A stretch of DNA of 64,000 bases. Origin: Kocuria sp. cx-455 (GTDB lineage Bacteria > Actinomycetota > Actinomycetes > Actinomycetales > Micrococcaceae). This document shows positions 15,668 to 23,482 of this stretch, piece after piece. The stretch covers positions 496,001-560,000 of the forward strand of contig NZ_JACXBS010000001.1 in NCBI RefSeq assembly GCF_014698015.1, written 5' to 3'. A program made the position numbers and the translations under genes. The notes beneath the pieces were generated by a model. The model was given only the letters and a program-made list of their open reading frames with translations, was not told the DNA's origin and did no database searches. The first letter of the stretch is position 1. Every line of letters begins with the position of its first letter.

Positions 15668-17235
15668 TCGGACTCCTTCTTCTCGATGGCGGCTTCCATG
15701 GTCTCCTTGGCGTCCCGTGCGTGGGCCATGATGACCTCGCGGGCACGCTCGATGTCCTTCCTCTCAAAGGCGTCGACGAAATCCACGTGATCCTGGATGA
15801 CCCGGTCGAAGATCACGGTTCCGGACTCGAAGGTGGCCTGCATTTGATCGGTCAGGTCCAGGCGACGGTAGGACTCCAGCAGCGAAGGGTTGTCGGAGAC
15901 GGTGAAGAGGTACTCGTGGAACTCCTCGTTGTAGCGCACGAAGTCCTCGGGCTTCATGACCTCGGAACCGCTCACGCAGTCCGCGGTGGCGGCTGCCAGC
16001 CGGCGCAGGTTCTTGACCTGCTCATCCGTGATCTTGGGCATCATAAGCTCGGTGATGGCCAGCTCAAGACCCATGCGGGCGTCCAGCTGCGCAAAGGAAT
16101 CCTCCTTGGCGAAGGACAACCGGCCGGTCTCCATGGACGAAACGGCCTCGGACTTGGAGATCGAATCACCGGACGCTGCAACGTCCTCGGAGCTGACGGG
16201 TGCGCCCGTCTCGGCGTCGCCGCCGGTCTTCTCCTTGGGCGCGAAACGCTCGAAGTAGAAGTTGGCGGGTTCAATGCCCTCGGTCTCGAGCCACTTGGCC
16301 ACGGCGTTGACCATGGGCGGGGGACCGCACAGGTAAATGTCCACGTCGCCGTCGTTGAGGTGGCCCGGCTCGATGATCTGGGTGACGTATCCGGTGTGCG
16401 GTGCCGAGGTGCCCTCTTCGGACGCAATGTAGTCCCACGTGAAGTTGGGCAGCTTGGCCTTGTACTTCTCGATCCAGTCCAAGCCCACGATGTCTTCCTC
16501 GCGGGTCACGCCGTACACCAGGTGCACGGCGTGCTCCGGCGGGTTTTCCGAGAGCTTCTCCAAGATGGACAGCAGCGGCGCCAGACCGGTACCGCCTGCC
16601 AGCAGCAGTAACGGGCGCTTGGGGTCGCGGAGGAAGAAGGAGCCGAACGGGCCCGAGAGGGTGATCTCGTCGCCCACTTCTGCCCGGTCACGCAGGTACT
16701 CGGACATTGCACCCTTGGGTGCGGTACGCACCATGAAAGAGGCCGCCTCGGTGTTGGGTCCGCTCGAGAACGAGTACGAACGCTCCACATCGGCGCCGGG
16801 GATCTTGAGGTTCACGTACTGACCCGGCAGGTAGGCCAGCTCCGAACGTTTGTCGATCTCCAGGGTGAAGGACGTGGTGGTCTCGGAATGACGGTCCAAC
16901 TGAGTGATCCGCGAGGTGTACGAAGAAGCCGAAGTCTTTGCGGACTCCGACGTTGCGGGAATGTTCACTGCCATGTCCGATTCCGGCACGGTCTGGCAGG
17001 TCAGGATGTAGCCCTTCTCGAACTCTTCGTCGGTCAGGGCGTCCTCGATGAAGTCTCCCGGGTCGAACTCGCCGGATTCGCAGAAGGACTTGCAGGTGCC
17101 GCACGCGCCGTCACGGCAGTCAGAGGGGATGTTGATGCGCGCCTTGTAGGACGCGTCCATGATGGTTTCGTAGTCATCGACCTTGATGACCTTGGTGACG
17201 CCATCTTCAAAAGTTAGTGCAACCTGGTTCGGCAT
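15664..17235 (-). CDS. benC: Benzoate 1,2-dioxygenase reductase with C-terminal FCD-like domain
   Basis: NADH-dependent electron-transfer component of benzoate dioxygenase, 523 residues. Residues 1-95 are a plant-type 2Fe-2S ferredoxin (Cys40, Cys45, Cys48, Cys80). Residues 105-210 bind FAD (RSYSFSSGP), and 205-330 bind NAD (LLAGGTGLAP and YLCGPPPMV). Pseudomonad-type BenC would end near residue 335; here about 190 more residues follow. After a linker (337-378), residues 380-515 look like an FCD domain, the ligand-binding half of FadR-type GntR regulators, with EEFHEYLFTVSDNP and QDHVDFVDAFERKD; His440, His483 and His505 match three of its metal ligands, with Asn436 replacing the usual Asp. 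No DNA-binding domain is present. Longer BenC proteins are known in actinobacteria, so the tail is not an assembly artefact. It sits 158 bp after benB. Confidence 0.9.
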   Translation of the reverse strand: MPNQVALTFEDGVTKVIKVDDYETIMDASYKARINIPSDCRDGACGTCKSFCESGEFDPGDFIEDALTDEEFEKGYILTCQTVPESDMAVNIPATSESAKTSASSYTSRITQLDRHSETTTSFTLEIDKRSELAYLPGQYVNLKIPGADVERSYSFSSGPNTEAASFMVRTAPKGAMSEYLRDRAEVGDEITLSGPFGSFFLRDPKRPLLLLAGGTGLAPLLSILEKLSENPPEHAVHLVYGVTREEDIVGLDWIEKYKAKLPNFTWDYIASEEGTSAPHTGYVTQIIEPGHLNDGDVDIYLCGPPPMVNAVAKWLETEGIEPANFYFERFAPKEKTGGDAETGAPVSSEDVAASGDSISKSEAVSSMETGRLSFAKEDSFAQLDARMGLELAITELMMPKITDEQVKNLRRLAAATADCVSGSEVMKPEDFVRYNEEFHEYLFTVSDNPSLLESYRRLDLTDQMQATFESGTVIFDRVIQDHVDFVDAFERKDIERAREVIMAHARDAKETMEAAIEKKESE

Positions 17236-17333
17236 GGGTGATCTTCTCCTACTGGCGGTGAACCGTGATCATGGGACGGGTGCATTCACCGCCATAGCTG
17301 TGGTGTGGAATGGGCCAATCGGTGCGGACAGCA

Positions 17334-17370
17334 CCGGTGCCCGGACCCCTGAGGCGGGGCCGGGCACCGG
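17334..17370 (-). promoter_or_regulatory. Intercistronic hairpin between benB and benC
   Basis: A perfect 11-bp outer stem (CCGGTGCCCGG / CCGGGCACCGG) extended by an inner CCCC/GGGG pair lies 24 bp after the benB stop and 99 bp before the benC start. It has no following U-run in the minus-strand transcript. It is better explained as a partial terminator or mRNA stabiliser that keeps the oxygenase subunits in excess over the reductase. Confidence 0.6.
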
Positions 17371-17393
17371 ACCGTCCGTCACAGCGAATGGAC

Positions 17394-17909
17394 TCAGATC
17401 ATGTAGATATCGACCACGTGGTGAATGTAGTCGTTCTTCAGGACAACCTTCTTGTCCATGATCTTGGGCTGCTCGCCCGCCATATTGATGGTGTACAAGC
17501 TGTAACCGAAGTACGTGTCGGTCACGTTGTAACGGAAGTACAAGGTGAACCAGTTGAACCGGACCTTCACCTCGTCACCGTTCTGTTCCAGGATCTCGAC
17601 ATCCGTGATGTTGTGTCCGGTGCGCGGCTCAGGCAAGGACGTGGCCGATGAACGGTCGGTCTTGATGCGGAACACGCGATCCTCGATGCCACCGCGGTTG
17701 TCGTAGTAGATCAAGGAAATTTCGCGCTGGGGATCCTCGGTCAGCTGGCCGTCGTCGTCCCAGGCGGGCATCCAGTAGGAAGCGCTCGGGTCGTAGCACT
17801 CGATCCAGGCGTCGAAGTCGCGGTCGTCGAGCAGGCGGGCTTCGCGGTAGAGGAACGCGCGCACCTTTTCAATGGTGGAGGTACGCTCTTCGGTCAACGT
17901 TTCAGTCAT
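17394..17909 (-). CDS. benB: Benzoate 1,2-dioxygenase small (beta) subunit
   Basis: The 171-residue structural subunit of the ring-hydroxylating dioxygenase matches the family length. It shows the usual motifs AFLYREARLLDDRDFDAWIECYDPSASYWMPAW and the terminal KKVVLKNDYIHHVVDIYMI, quoted as the regions at residues 19-55 and 152-170. It associates with BenA in an alpha3beta3 hexamer. It lies 42 bp after benA in the operon and before the benB-benC hairpin. Confidence 0.95.
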   Translation of the reverse strand: MTETLTEERTSTIEKVRAFLYREARLLDDRDFDAWIECYDPSASYWMPAWDDDGQLTEDPQREISLIYYDNRGGIEDRVFRIKTDRSSATSLPEPRTGHNITDVEILEQNGDEVKVRFNWFTLYFRYNVTDTYFGYSLYTINMAGEQPKIMDKKVVLKNDYIHHVVDIYMI

Positions 17910-17951
17910 GGTCTCGCAATCTTTCGTCGTGTCGGTGGGGGCGAACGTGGC

Positions 17952-19319
17952 TCAGACAGTCGCCGGATCGTCGTCGAGCTCGCTCGCGGCCTGGTCCATG
18001 ACCTGCTTCCAATAACCGTGCTGAACGGGGTAGAGGCCCTCGTCCTCCGTGCGGACGCCGGAGGCAATCACGTTGTTCATGCCCAGTGCCGCAGCCTGCT
18101 CGTCCGGGCCGGAGATCTCGTGGGCCACGCCTCGAGTCATGTCGTTCCAGGGAGCGGCCGAGGCTAGGTAGGTCTTCTGGCAGGAGCGGAATTCCTCGAG
18201 GTCATCCGGGGTGGCCATGCCGGTGGCGTTGAAGAAGTCCTCGTACTGGCGAATCCGGTGTGCGCGGGACTTGTCCGACTCGCCCTTGGGGGCGATGCAG
18301 TAGATGGTGACCTCGGTCTGATCCACGCTGATGGGGCGGACGTGGCGGATCTGCGACGAGAACTGGTCCATCAGGTACACGTTGGGGTACAGGCACAGGT
18401 TGCGAGAGATGTTGATCATGAAGTTGGCCATTTCCTCGCCGTACTTCTCCACGAGCTCTTCGCGGCGGTCCCACAGCGGACGGTCCTGGGGGTTGCCCCA
18501 CTCCTGCCACAGCAGCAGGTGGCCGTGCTCGAAGGAGTAGAAGCCACCCTTGGCCTTGCCCCACTTGCCGGCGTCCATGGCCTTGGTGGTGTTGGTGGAG
18601 TCACCGGCGGTACGGCGCGAGGTGGTCGCGGCGTAGTTCCAGTGGGTGGCGGTGACGTGGTAGCCGTCCGCGCCGTTCTCCATCTGAACCTTCCAGTTGC
18701 CGTCGTAGGTGTACGTGGACGAACCGCGCAGCACCTCGAGGCCCTCGGGGGACTGGTCGACGATCGAGTCGATCACCTTGGTGGCGTCCCCCAGGTGCTC
18801 CTCCAACGGCAGGACGTCCGGGTTCAGTGAACCGAACAGGAACCCCTTGTAGTTCTCGAAGCGAGCAACCTTGGTGAGGTCGTGGGAACCTTCCTTGTTG
18901 AAGTTCTCCGGGTAGCCCGCGTTGCGGGAATCCTTCACCTTGAGCAGCTCACCGGTGTTACGGAAGGTCCAACCGTGGAACGGGCAGGTGAAGGTGGTGC
19001 GGTTGTCGGTCTTGCGGCGGCACAGCATGGCACCGCGGTGTGCACATGCGTTGATGAGAGCGTTGAGCTTCTCTTCTTTGTCGCGCGTGATCACGATGGG
19101 CTGGCGACCGATGAAGGTGGTGAAGTAGTCACCCACGTTGGGGATCTGGGACTCGTGAGCGAGGTACACCCAGTTGCCTTCGAAGATGTGCTTGATCTCG
19201 AGTTCGAAGATCTCCGGATCGGTGAAGATCTCACGGTTGGCGCGGATGATGCCCTGTTCGCGGTCGTCGACGAGCGCGTTTTCAAGGACCTGGTGAAGGT
19301 GGCTGAGGGTTTCAGTCAT
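17952..19319 (-). CDS. benA: Benzoate 1,2-dioxygenase large (alpha) subunit
   Basis: Catalytic Rieske oxygenase subunit of 455 residues that cis-dihydroxylates benzoate. The Rieske 2Fe-2S motif is Cys92-x-His94 (CAHRG) and Cys112-x2-His115 (CPFHGW). Mononuclear iron ligands are His221 and His226 in [12 protein letters not shown], with a C-terminal Asp expected. The ATG at 19319 has AGGAG seven bases upstream; the longer frame from 19346 adds nine unconserved residues. It heads the benABCD operon, divergent from catA, and a 16-bp palindrome lies 26 bp upstream of the start. Confidence 0.95.
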   Translation of the reverse strand: MTETLSHLHQVLENALVDDREQGIIRANREIFTDPEIFELEIKHIFEGNWVYLAHESQIPNVGDYFTTFIGRQPIVITRDKEEKLNALINACAHRGAMLCRRKTDNRTTFTCPFHGWTFRNTGELLKVKDSRNAGYPENFNKEGSHDLTKVARFENYKGFLFGSLNPDVLPLEEHLGDATKVIDSIVDQSPEGLEVLRGSSTYTYDGNWKVQMENGADGYHVTATHWNYAATTSRRTAGDSTNTTKAMDAGKWGKAKGGFYSFEHGHLLLWQEWGNPQDRPLWDRREELVEKYGEEMANFMINISRNLCLYPNVYLMDQFSSQIRHVRPISVDQTEVTIYCIAPKGESDKSRAHRIRQYEDFFNATGMATPDDLEEFRSCQKTYLASAAPWNDMTRGVAHEISGPDEQAAALGMNNVIASGVRTEDEGLYPVQHGYWKQVMDQAASELDDDPATV

Positions 19320-19669
19320 GACGTAACTCCTTGGACTTCGGTGCACCGGGTTGACCCGGTCCGTCTTGTGGTGCGGGTGATGGTGCTTAAACCCGCAGGT
19401 GAACCACAGGTTGCGTATGTCTCATTCTGGTCGCTAGTGATACCACTCACATCAGGGCAAACCCTAGGGTGAAGTAAGGGGGGTGGCTTATCGTCATCCA
19501 TAATCAATATTGCCCAATTACATATTTGTTAGATATGGATTCGCTTCGTAGGCTTGAGACAAGCGTCACGGTGTGTCACCCACCACAGGTTTACGTCAAA
19601 TTATTGGGTGGGTCCTCGCATCACCCCCGGGGCGTACAGCTTTTCAATGATGAGAAAGTGGAGGTCACC
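19320..19669. promoter_or_regulatory. Shared benA-catA divergent control region
   Basis: This 350-bp gene-free stretch holds the promoters of benABCD (minus) and catA (plus). A perfect 7-bp palindrome, ACCGGGT-TG-ACCCGGT, lies at 19345-19360 in the benA leader. The decamer ACCACAGGTT occurs at 19403-19412 and again at 19582-19591, about 84 bp from the benA start and 79 bp from the catA start. AGTGATACCACT (AGTG/CACT arms) is at 19436-19447. An AT-rich core at 19495-19540 probably contains core promoter elements (for example TTGCCC at 19510), but exact -35/-10 boxes cannot be fixed. The likely regulators are the LAL and LysR proteins. Confidence 0.6.
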
Positions 19670-20539
19670 ATGACTGATACCCGCAAGGAAAACGAAGGCA
19701 CCGCAGTCGAGGCCGGCTCGCTGGCCACCGAGCGCTTTGCCCAGTCCGGCAAGCTGAACAAATTCGATGTTCCCAAGGAGCGCGTCTCGCTGCTCGCAGG
19801 TGAGCTGATCCAGGCCGCCAACGATATCGTCGTCAAGCACGAGGTCACCTACGAGGAGTACAACGCTCTCAAGGCTTGGCTGATCAAGGTCGGCACCGAC
19901 GGCGAGTGGCCCCTGTTCCTGGATGTGTGGCTCGAGCACACCGTTGAGGACGTCAACTCCAAGGAACGCCCGGGCACCGTGGGCACCATCGAGGGCCCGT
20001 ACTACGTTCCCAACGCTCCCGAGCTGCCCACCCCGGCAACCCTGGAGATGCGCGAGGACGAAGAAGGCACGCCGCTGCTGTTCCACGGCAACTTCACGGA
20101 CACCGAAGGCAACCCCATCAAGGACGCGCAGGTGGAGATCTGGCACGCTGACGCGGCGGGCTTCTACTCCCAGTACGCCCCCGGGCTGCCCGAGTGGCTC
20201 TTCCGCGGCACCGTCAAGGCGGACGAGAACGGCTACTTCGAGATCAACACCATGCAGCCTGCTCCCTACCAGATTCCGACCGACGGTGCTTGCGGCCAGT
20301 TGATCGGCGCTGCAGGTTGGCACGCATGGCGTCCGGCCCACATTCACATCAAGGTTTCCGCTCCCGGTTACCAGTTGGTCACGCAGCAGCTCTACTTCCC
20401 GGGCGACCCGCACAATGAGGATGACATTGCTTCGGCCGTGAAGCCCGAGCTGATGTTGGACGTCAAGGAGCGCGAGGGCGGCCAGGGCAACCAGGTTGAG
20501 TACAACTACGTGCTCGCCAAGGAGAACGAGAGCAAGTAA
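19670..20539 (+). CDS. catA: Catechol 1,2-dioxygenase
   Basis: Intradiol dioxygenase of 289 residues that cleaves catechol to cis,cis-muconate. It has an N-terminal helical dimerisation segment followed by the beta-sandwich catalytic domain. The Fe(III) ligands are visible as Tyr112 in EGPYYVPNAP, Tyr200 in QPAPYQIP, and His224 and His226 in RPAHIHIKV. The ATG at 19670 follows GGAGG seven bases upstream; longer frames begin inside the promoter region. It is transcribed divergently from benA, so catechol production and cleavage can be induced together, and is followed by a strong terminator. Confidence 0.96.
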   Translation: MTDTRKENEGTAVEAGSLATERFAQSGKLNKFDVPKERVSLLAGELIQAANDIVVKHEVTYEEYNALKAWLIKVGTDGEWPLFLDVWLEHTVEDVNSKERPGTVGTIEGPYYVPNAPELPTPATLEMREDEEGTPLLFHGNFTDTEGNPIKDAQVEIWHADAAGFYSQYAPGLPEWLFRGTVKADENGYFEINTMQPAPYQIPTDGACGQLIGAAGWHAWRPAHIHIKVSAPGYQLVTQQLYFPGDPHNEDDIASAVKPELMLDVKEREGGQGNQVEYNYVLAKENESK

Positions 20540-20593
20540 TCAACCCTTGGCCCGCGGCGATCGCGGTCCCGCAGAGCGCTGAGCTGTGAAGAA

Positions 20594-20626
20594 GGCGCCC
20601 CGATTCCAACGAATCGGGGCGCCTTT
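20594..20626 (+). terminator. Rho-independent terminator of catA
   Basis: A perfect 13-bp stem GGCGCCCCGATTC / GAATCGGGGCGCC with a CAAC loop is followed by TTT, 55 bp after the catA stop. Confidence 0.88.
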
Positions 20627-20781
20627 GCGCGTGCGCGGTGGATGTTTCGGCCGATCTTGAGGCCCGGGATCACCGCGTGTTGTTAGTATCCCCAGGAAGT
20701 GCAGTTTCCTGGGCTCCGTGTCGGGATACATGCCTCCCGGTCGCAATAATGTGAAGTCATGTAAATCACCGTGCTTATTAC

Positions 20782-20811
20782 TTGCATCTGGATGTAATTG
20801 CCCCCTAGAGT
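20782..20811 (+). promoter_or_regulatory. Promoter of the 6C-like small RNA
   Basis: TTGCAT (20782-20787) and TAGAGT (20806-20811) are spaced by 18 bp in an AT-rich stretch, placing a transcription start near 20818, just before the run of C-rich hairpins. There is no reading frame behind it. Confidence 0.55.
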
Positions 20812-20817
20812 GGTGAT

Positions 20818-20956
20818 GTCAGTCGAAGTGGCCCGGGCGCATCCCCCCAAGAGCGCCCGGATGTTCCCCCGATTGGCCGGCGTCCCGTATCTCCCCCGAT
20901 CGGGATGTCCGACGGGTCCTGTCGATTCCCCCAAGCGACAGGACCCGTCCCCTGTT
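20818..20956 (+). ncRNA. 6C-like small RNA with C-rich hairpin loops
   Basis: This stretch has no convincing reading frame. Hairpin 1 has an 8-bp stem (CCGGGCGC 20833-20840 / GCGCCCGG 20853-20860) with six Cs in its loop. Hairpin 3 has TCCCG/CGGGA arms (20883-20887/20901-20905) and five Cs in the loop. The terminal hairpin has a perfect 14-bp stem (GACGGGTCCTGTCG 20911-20924 / 20936-20949) with five Cs in the loop, followed by CCCTGTTT. A further C5 tract lies at 20866-20870. Repeated hairpins with C-tract loops are the hallmark of the actinobacterial 6C RNA family, thought to base-pair with G-rich ribosome binding sites. A promoter lies just upstream. Four C-tracts instead of two is unusual. 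The family assignment is by pattern, not by a covariance search. Confidence 0.72.
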
Positions 20957-20971
20957 TAAGGGGCTGGTGTC

Positions 20972-21457
20972 TCAGAGCAGATTCATTTTCTCCAAGCGCG
21001 GGATCACGCTGTCGGCCATGGCCACCAAGGCGCGCATGTCCTCGGTGCTGAGATGGTCCACGAACGCTTCGCGCACCATGGCCAAATGAGCGGGTGCGGC
21101 CGCGTTAATCGCCTGGCGGCCGTGGGCGGTGATTTCCACAATGAGCCCGCGGGCATCGTGCGGGCTGGGTTTACGGCAGACCATGCCGCGCTTTTCCATG
21201 CGGGACAGCATGTGTGACAGGCGAGAGCGTTCCCAATCCAACTGCCGCAGCAGCTCACGCGAAGCCATGCTGCCTTCCTTGGATTCGGACAGGGGGACGA
21301 GCACCTGGTACTCGGGATTCGACAACTCACTGTCGCGTTGGAGTTGCCTGTCAATGGCGCGCTCCATGCTTCGCGACAGCGCCAGGAAGCTACGCCAGGC
21401 GGCATTCTCGTGCTCCGACAGCCAGGGCACGGAATTCGCGGAAGAGGACGTCTGCAT
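20972..21457 (-). CDS. MarR-family transcriptional regulator
   Basis: The 161-residue winged-helix dimeric repressor has helices around FLALSRSMERAIDRQL, a recognition region with LLRQLDWERSRLSHMLSRMEKRGMV and a wing with RKPSPHDARGLIVEITAHGRQAI. The length is normal for MarR proteins, which typically sense phenolic or oxidising compounds. It follows the membrane-protein gene at 21509-22198 on the same strand with 51 bp between, and converges on the 6C-like RNA. Its location between the catechol genes and a hydroquinone-reductase-like gene makes an aromatic or quinone signal plausible, but the targets are unknown. Confidence 0.85.
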   Translation of the reverse strand: MQTSSSANSVPWLSEHENAAWRSFLALSRSMERAIDRQLQRDSELSNPEYQVLVPLSESKEGSMASRELLRQLDWERSRLSHMLSRMEKRGMVCRKPSPHDARGLIVEITAHGRQAINAAAPAHLAMVREAFVDHLSTEDMRALVAMADSVIPRLEKMNLL

Positions 21458-21508
21458 GGTGGGGAGAACTTTCTGTTCTGACTGGGGTTACGGATCAAGC
21501 GCTGCGGA

Positions 21509-22198
21509 TCATTCGCGGGGGCCGTGTCTGATCCAATCGGAATCGTAGTAGCTCGGCCGCGCATCGCGGTCGCGTTCACGAGCCCGCTCCGCGTAATCGG
21601 TGGGCCGTAGCGGGGAGTCGTCGTCATCGGGTCGGGTCAACACGGCCATGGCTACCAGCCCGAATCCGAGACCCGAACCCACCACCATGGTCATACCGGC
21701 CACGATGAACGCCAGGATGTAGTCATCCACGAGGTCCTCCGGGATGGAACGGCCCCTGACCGGCTCCACCAGGAACGACGCGCCGATGACCAGTAACCCG
21801 ATCACGAGCAGGGCACCGGGGATCAGCCAGAGCTTGGACCGCCTGCGGATGGCCACGGCGTCGGGGTCCCTGAACAGAGCAAGGATCTGGAATTGAACCA
21901 TGAAGTATCCCAGGGCACCCAGCAGAGCCAGAGAGGCACCCACGAGCCACCCCTCGGCAAAACCAATGGCCATTAATCCCAGGCCGACCAGTGCGCCCAG
22001 CAGAATCACGGTGAAGGACAATCCGCGGCCCATGCGGCGGGCGGCCCTGGGTGATACCTGGCGGTACTGGGACGGTGTCTCGGGCGGTGGTGCCGCGGGA
22101 TGTGTCGAGGTCTCGTTGCCGGGGAGGCGCACGCCGTACCGGGGGCGTTCGGTCTCGTGGGGACGAGGATCGTCAGAGGGATTGCTGGTTGTGCTCAT
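21509..22198 (-). CDS. Membrane protein of unknown function
   Basis: I do not recognise this 229-residue protein. Residues 1-55 are polar and Pro/Arg-rich. Four hydrophobic segments follow, around LSFTVILLGALVGLGLMAIGF, LVGASLALLGALGYFMV, LWLIPGALLVIGLLVIGASFL and YILAFIVAGMTMVVGSGLGF. The C-terminal 40 residues are highly charged (RPDDDDSPLRPTDYAERARERDRD). The ATG at 22198 (MSTTSNP) is preceded by GGGGGTG and chosen over an upstream ATG without one. It is probably co-transcribed with the downstream MarR gene. Confidence 0.6.
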   Translation of the reverse strand: MSTTSNPSDDPRPHETERPRYGVRLPGNETSTHPAAPPPETPSQYRQVSPRAARRMGRGLSFTVILLGALVGLGLMAIGFAEGWLVGASLALLGALGYFMVQFQILALFRDPDAVAIRRRSKLWLIPGALLVIGLLVIGASFLVEPVRGRSIPEDLVDDYILAFIVAGMTMVVGSGLGFGLVAMAVLTRPDDDDSPLRPTDYAERARERDRDARPSYYDSDWIRHGPRE

Positions 22199-22318
22199 GG
22201 TGTACACCCCCACGGAAGAAGTAGTAGGCCGCCACATCAGGTGCGGTTGTAATCAGCAACTGTAGTCCTGACGGCCGTATCCGATACCGGTGATCCATGT
22301 CACGGCAGCGGCACCTAA

Positions 22319-22334
22319 TGATGACGTATCATCA
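22319..22334. promoter_or_regulatory. Palindromic operator candidate
   Basis: TGATGACGTATCATCA has perfect 6-bp arms (TGATGA/TCATCA) around CGTA, 29 bp before the GTG start of the hydroquinone-reductase-like gene and within an AT-rich stretch. The size and symmetry fit a MarR-type operator, and a MarR gene lies 860 bp away; binding is inference. Confidence 0.45.
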
Positions 22335-22363
22335 AAATAAATCATAGACGTGAGGAGCACATC

Positions 22364-23443
22364 GTGACCGACGCGAAAAGCCAGGACAAAGATCAGTACT
22401 CCACAGCGGGGGCTTACGTCCACGCCGGTGAGGAATTCAACCGGGACACCACGTACATCGAGGATCGGATCGTGTCCGACCTCGAGAACGCCGAACTCAG
22501 TGAGGGTTCCCACGCCTGGCCGGTCGAGGCCGGCCGCTATCGCCTGGTGGCCGCGCGCGCCTGCCCCTGGGCCAACCGCACCCTGATCGTGCGTCGACTG
22601 CTGGGCCTGGAGGACGCCATATCCATCGGCCTGCCCGGACCCACCCACGATGCCCGTTCGTGGCAGTTCGATCTGGACCCCGAGGGCAAGGACCCGGTGC
22701 TGGGCTCGCAGCGGCTGCAGGAGAATTACTTCAAGCGTTTCCCGGACTACCCGCGCGGCATCACGGTGCCGGCCATCGTGGACATCCCCACCGGCGAGGT
22801 GGTGACCAACAACTTCCCGCAAATGACGGAGGATTTCGCCAAGGAGTGGACCGCATTCCACCGGGAGGGGGCACCGGATCTGTGGCCCGCCGAGCTCGAG
22901 GACGAGATGCGCGACGTCATGGAGCGCATTTACACCGAGGTCAACAACGGCGTGTACCGCTGTGGTTTCGCCGGCTCTCAGGAGGCCTACGAAAAGGCCT
23001 ACGACCGCTTGTGGGTGGCTCTGGACTGGCTCGAGCAACGCCTGGGCGAAAAGCGGTATCTGATGGGTGAGCACATCACGGAGGCGGATGTCCGGCTGTT
23101 CACCACCCTGGCCCGTTTCGACCCGGTGTACTACTCGCACTTCAAGTGCTCCCGTCAGAAACTGACCGAGCTGCCCAACCTGTGGGGCTACGCCCGCGAT
23201 CTGTTCCAGACCCCCGGCTTCGGTGACACCGTGGATTTCCAGCAGATCAAGGAGCATTACTTCATCGTGCACGAGGACATCAACCCGTCCCAGATCGTTC
23301 CCGTGGGCCCGGATCTGAGCAATTGGATGTCGGAGCACGGTCGTGAAAAAATGGGTGGCTCTCCGTTCGCGGACGGTGCTATCGCGCCGGGCCCCGTGCG
23401 TTCCGGTGAAGAGGTCGATCCCGCGCACACGCCCCTGCGATAG
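22364..23443 (+). CDS. Glutathionyl-hydroquinone-reductase-like (omega-class GST, ECM4/YqjG family) protein
   Basis: The 359-residue protein has an N-terminal thioredoxin fold with the catalytic Cys in ARACPWANRTLIVRRLLGL and a C-terminal all-helical GST domain (EAYEKAYDRLWVALDWLEQRL, then YLMGEHITEADVRLFTTLARFDPVYYSHFKC). The combination of CPWANRT and YSHFKC is diagnostic for S-glutathionyl-(hydro)quinone reductases. Actinobacteria usually make mycothiol rather than glutathione, so the physiological thiol may differ. The GTG start has GAGGAG seven bases upstream. It is followed 39 bp later by a CitE-like gene, probably as an operon. Confidence 0.85.
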   Translation: MTDAKSQDKDQYSTAGAYVHAGEEFNRDTTYIEDRIVSDLENAELSEGSHAWPVEAGRYRLVAARACPWANRTLIVRRLLGLEDAISIGLPGPTHDARSWQFDLDPEGKDPVLGSQRLQENYFKRFPDYPRGITVPAIVDIPTGEVVTNNFPQMTEDFAKEWTAFHREGAPDLWPAELEDEMRDVMERIYTEVNNGVYRCGFAGSQEAYEKAYDRLWVALDWLEQRLGEKRYLMGEHITEADVRLFTTLARFDPVYYSHFKCSRQKLTELPNLWGYARDLFQTPGFGDTVDFQQIKEHYFIVHEDINPSQIVPVGPDLSNWMSEHGREKMGGSPFADGAIAPGPVRSGEEVDPAHTPLR

Positions 23444-23482
23444 TCCCTGTCCAGCACAGTTTCCTGAAGTAAAGGCAGAGTA

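Noticed and set aside
20683-20934. An 83-codon minus-strand frame across the small RNA region
   Set aside because: No ribosome site or family likeness; hairpins and C-tracts explain the stretch better.
22253-23428. A 391-codon minus-strand frame opposite the hydroquinone-reductase-like gene
   Set aside because: The plus-strand frame has diagnostic motifs (CPWANRT, YSHFKC); the opposite frame has none and is His/Gln/Val-rich, as expected for a shadow.
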